Source: Bradyrhizobium zhanjiangense (GTDB lineage: Bacteria; Pseudomonadota; Alphaproteobacteria; Rhizobiales; Xanthobacteraceae). From it: DNA of 64,000 nucleotides. The stretch is from assembly GCF_004114935.1 (NCBI RefSeq), contig NZ_CP022221.1, positions 6,035,001 through 6,099,000 on the forward strand, in the 5' to 3' direction. The notes beneath the pieces were generated by a model. That model was not told the DNA's origin, made no database searches, and saw only the letters and a list, made by a program, of their open reading frames with translations. This document shows, in pieces, positions 62,428 to 64,000 of the stretch (position 1 is the stretch's first letter; every line of letters begins with the position of its first letter). The position numbers and the translations under genes were made by a program.

Positions 62428-64000
62428 TCAGTTGAGCGTTTTCACGACCGGCTGGTTCGCAGCAGCCGGTACCGGAATGGTCGCAGTGACCTCGGGAGCG
62501 ATGATGTGCCCATAGGGTCCTTTAACGTCGCCTCCGGAGTTCACGTAGTCATTGTAACGCTTGCGGACTTCCATCTGGCCATTGAGGAAGAAATCGACGT
62601 CGTTGGCCGGAAGGCGGGAGTCGAGCGGCGACGCCAGTTGCTGACCGGGCGCGGCCGGTGCGACCAGGCGCGGCGTCACGATGATGACGAGATCGGTTTC
62701 CTCCTGCTGGTACGACTTGCTGCTGAACAAGGCTCCAAGCACGGGTACCGAGCCGATCCAGGGCAATTGCGAAACGTCCTGACGGTTCCGGGTTTGCAGC
62801 AAGCCGGCGATCGCAAAGCTCTGGCCATCCCGCAGCTCGACCGTCGTGCGCGCGTCGCGGCGGGTCAATGCTGGAACGGTCGTCCCCTGGATAGTTATCG
62901 CGTTGGCGAAGTCGAGTTCGCTGACGGACGGCTCAACCCGCAGATTGATTGTGCCGCGCGAGAGCACAGTGGGCACGAAGGCTAGCTCAACACCGAACTT
63001 CTTATAGTCGATGGTAATGGTGGGGAAGCCAGTCGCCGTCGTGTTCGGAATCGGAACTGGAAATTCACCACCAGCCAGGAAGCGCGCCGCATCTCCGGAA
63101 AGTGCGATCAGGTTTGGCTCTGCCAAACGGCGGAGGACGCCTTTGGTCTCAAGCGCGGTTATCAGGAGGTCCAACGTGTTGCCATTGTTGAACTTCAAAA
63201 CACTTGTCAACAAGCTACCGAACGGCACGGCGTTTCCAGCCAACGTAGCGGCGGTACCGATCAGCGGAAGACCACCCGGAGTTGGCACGTAGCCGTTGGT
63301 CACGGGATCCTGCAAAGGCTTACCGGTAGCATCCGTCGCGATACGTCCGGCTGAGGTCACAGCACCGGCCGAACCCCCAGCACCAAGACCGGTATTGAAA
63401 CCTCGCGATCCGCTTGCGTTGGCACCATAAAGATTAACTCCTAAGTCGCGACCCGCGGACCGACCGACCTCGAGAAAGCGCACCTCCAGCATCACCTGCT
63501 GCGGCGCCGCGACGCTCATCGCGTTGACGACGACACCGCCTTTCGCAACTGTGCTGGTGGCGATGGCCATAGCCCGCTCAGCCGCGACCGCGTCGTTGGC
63601 GGTTCCGCTGAGCACCACCTGTCCCTCGGAGGCCGAGACGCGAATGCCCTGCATGCCGGTGCTGGACCGGATGTTCTGCTGCAGATTCCCGGTGTCGATC
63701 ACAACCTCGATGTCGAGGATTCCGATCTGCTTCATCGACGAGTCGAACAGGATGACGTTGGTGGTACCGGTCTGCTTACCCTGGATGTAGATCATGTGAT
63801 CGCTCAGGGACTTCACGTCGATGATGTCGGACGAGCCCGCGACGATGGTCGAAAAAGCCGTGTCGACCTTGAAGGTGCGTGACTTGTTGACGACCACCCT
63901 GACCCGCTGGACGTCGCTCATTTCGCTGACGATTACGCCGCCGGAGGAGCCCCGCCGGTCTGCAGCCGCCGCGAGGTCTGCGGACCCAAGCAAGGCGAGC
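62428..64000 (-). CDS. cpaC: Type II/IV secretin of the Tad pilus (CpaC/RcpA), partial
   Basis: This is the outer-membrane secretin for Flp pili; at least 523 residues are visible and the frame runs off the right edge, where the start of the signal peptide must lie (LALLGSADLAAAA at the edge). Residues about 25-110 are the secretin N-terminal domain (RVRVVVNKSRTFKVDTAFSTIVAG). A BON-like segment follows (GIRVSASEGQVVLSGTANDAVAA), and the C-terminal secretin domain contains LRRLAEPNLIALSGDAARFLAGGEFPVP and VPVLGALFSSKSYQQEETDLVIIVTPRLV. The small lipoprotein and TadD-like genes lie downstream. Confidence 0.92.
   Translation of the reverse strand, partial: LALLGSADLAAAADRRGSSGGVIVSEMSDVQRVRVVVNKSRTFKVDTAFSTIVAGSSDIIDVKSLSDHMIYIQGKQTGTTNVILFDSSMKQIGILDIEVVIDTGNLQQNIRSSTGMQGIRVSASEGQVVLSGTANDAVAAERAMAIATSTVAKGGVVVNAMSVAAPQQVMLEVRFLEVGRSAGRDLGVNLYGANASGSRGFNTGLGAGGSAGAVTSAGRIATDATGKPLQDPVTNGYVPTPGGLPLIGTAATLAGNAVPFGSLLTSVLKFNNGNTLDLLITALETKGVLRRLAEPNLIALSGDAARFLAGGEFPVPIPNTTATGFPTITIDYKKFGVELAFVPTVLSRGTINLRVEPSVSELDFANAITIQGTTVPALTRRDARTTVELRDGQSFAIAGLLQTRNRQDVSQLPWIGSVPVLGALFSSKSYQQEETDLVIIVTPRLVAPAAPGQQLASPLDSRLPANDVDFFLNGQMEVRKRYNDYVNSGGDVKGPYGHIIAPEVTATIPVPAAANQPVVKTLN

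Noticed and set aside
1..64000. tRNA, rRNA, CRISPR arrays and insertion sequences
   Set aside because: Looked for cloverleaf-like T-loop motifs, regularly spaced repeats and transposase motifs by eye and saw none; a dedicated tRNA or repeat search could still find a missed case.

Overview
The window looks like chromosome of a soil/plant-associated alphaproteobacterium, most likely Bradyrhizobium or a close relative. The base composition is GC-rich with G/C-ending codons, ABC uptake systems and amidohydrolases are unusually dense, one intergenic palindrome resembles the rhizobial RIME type, and the right edge enters a Tad/Flp pilus locus. This placement is inference from gene content, not a database match. 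No rRNA, tRNA, CRISPR array or intact mobile element was seen.

Left part (1-31.4 kb) is a catabolic island for N-containing small molecules. From 1 to 3.4 kb on the plus strand: two ABC permeases, an NtaA-type flavin monooxygenase and an arylformamidase-like hydrolase. From 14.3 down to 3.55 kb on the minus strand is a probable ten-gene operon: amidohydrolase, three molybdenum-hydroxylase genes (one a CoxS-CoxG fusion), livK, livH, livM, livG, livF and a Rieske ferredoxin. A divergent marR gene and three copies of one palindrome, near marR and in front of an NCS1 permease-formamidase pair, suggest a single MarR-controlled regulon. Next come dihydropyrimidinase, an arylmalonate-decarboxylase-like enzyme, a NitT/TauT-type ABC system, a GntR regulator with a hydantoin-racemase relative that lacks both catalytic cysteines, a frameshifted amidase, a spermidine/putrescine-type ABC system, a 5-hydroxyisourate-hydrolase-like protein and a second amidase.

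At 31.5-33.3 kb two divergent genes (an SDR and a GlcD-type FAD dehydrogenase) are both wrecked and are joined head to head with their 5' ends missing, which looks like a deletion scar.

The centre (33.4-50.4 kb) is a unidirectional minus-strand block that ends in a hairpin terminator. Its first part reads dipeptide-type ABC transporter (fused ATPase, binding protein, two permeases), FAD amine oxidase, threonine synthase, homoserine kinase, 2-amino-3-ketobutyrate CoA ligase, threonine dehydrogenase. Together these could turn homoserine, or a substituted homoserine released by the oxidase, into glycine and acetyl-CoA. Downstream lie an acetyltransferase, a D-threonine-aldolase-like enzyme, an aldehyde dehydrogenase and another FAD oxidoreductase. 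The threonine dehydrogenase has lost all four structural-zinc cysteines.

From 50.9 to 59.6 kb lies a related module: a paralogous FAD oxidoreductase, an Lrp/AsnC regulator, a class III aminotransferase, a HAD hydrolase, succinate-semialdehyde-type dehydrogenase, a cupin, a GhrA-like reductase and a paralogous acetyltransferase. A decayed tyrosine recombinase sits at its right end (59.5-59.9 kb). After a poorly coding stretch come a membrane coiled-coil protein and the edge of a Tad pilus locus (TPR lipoprotein, small lipoprotein, CpaC/RcpA secretin cut by the window end).
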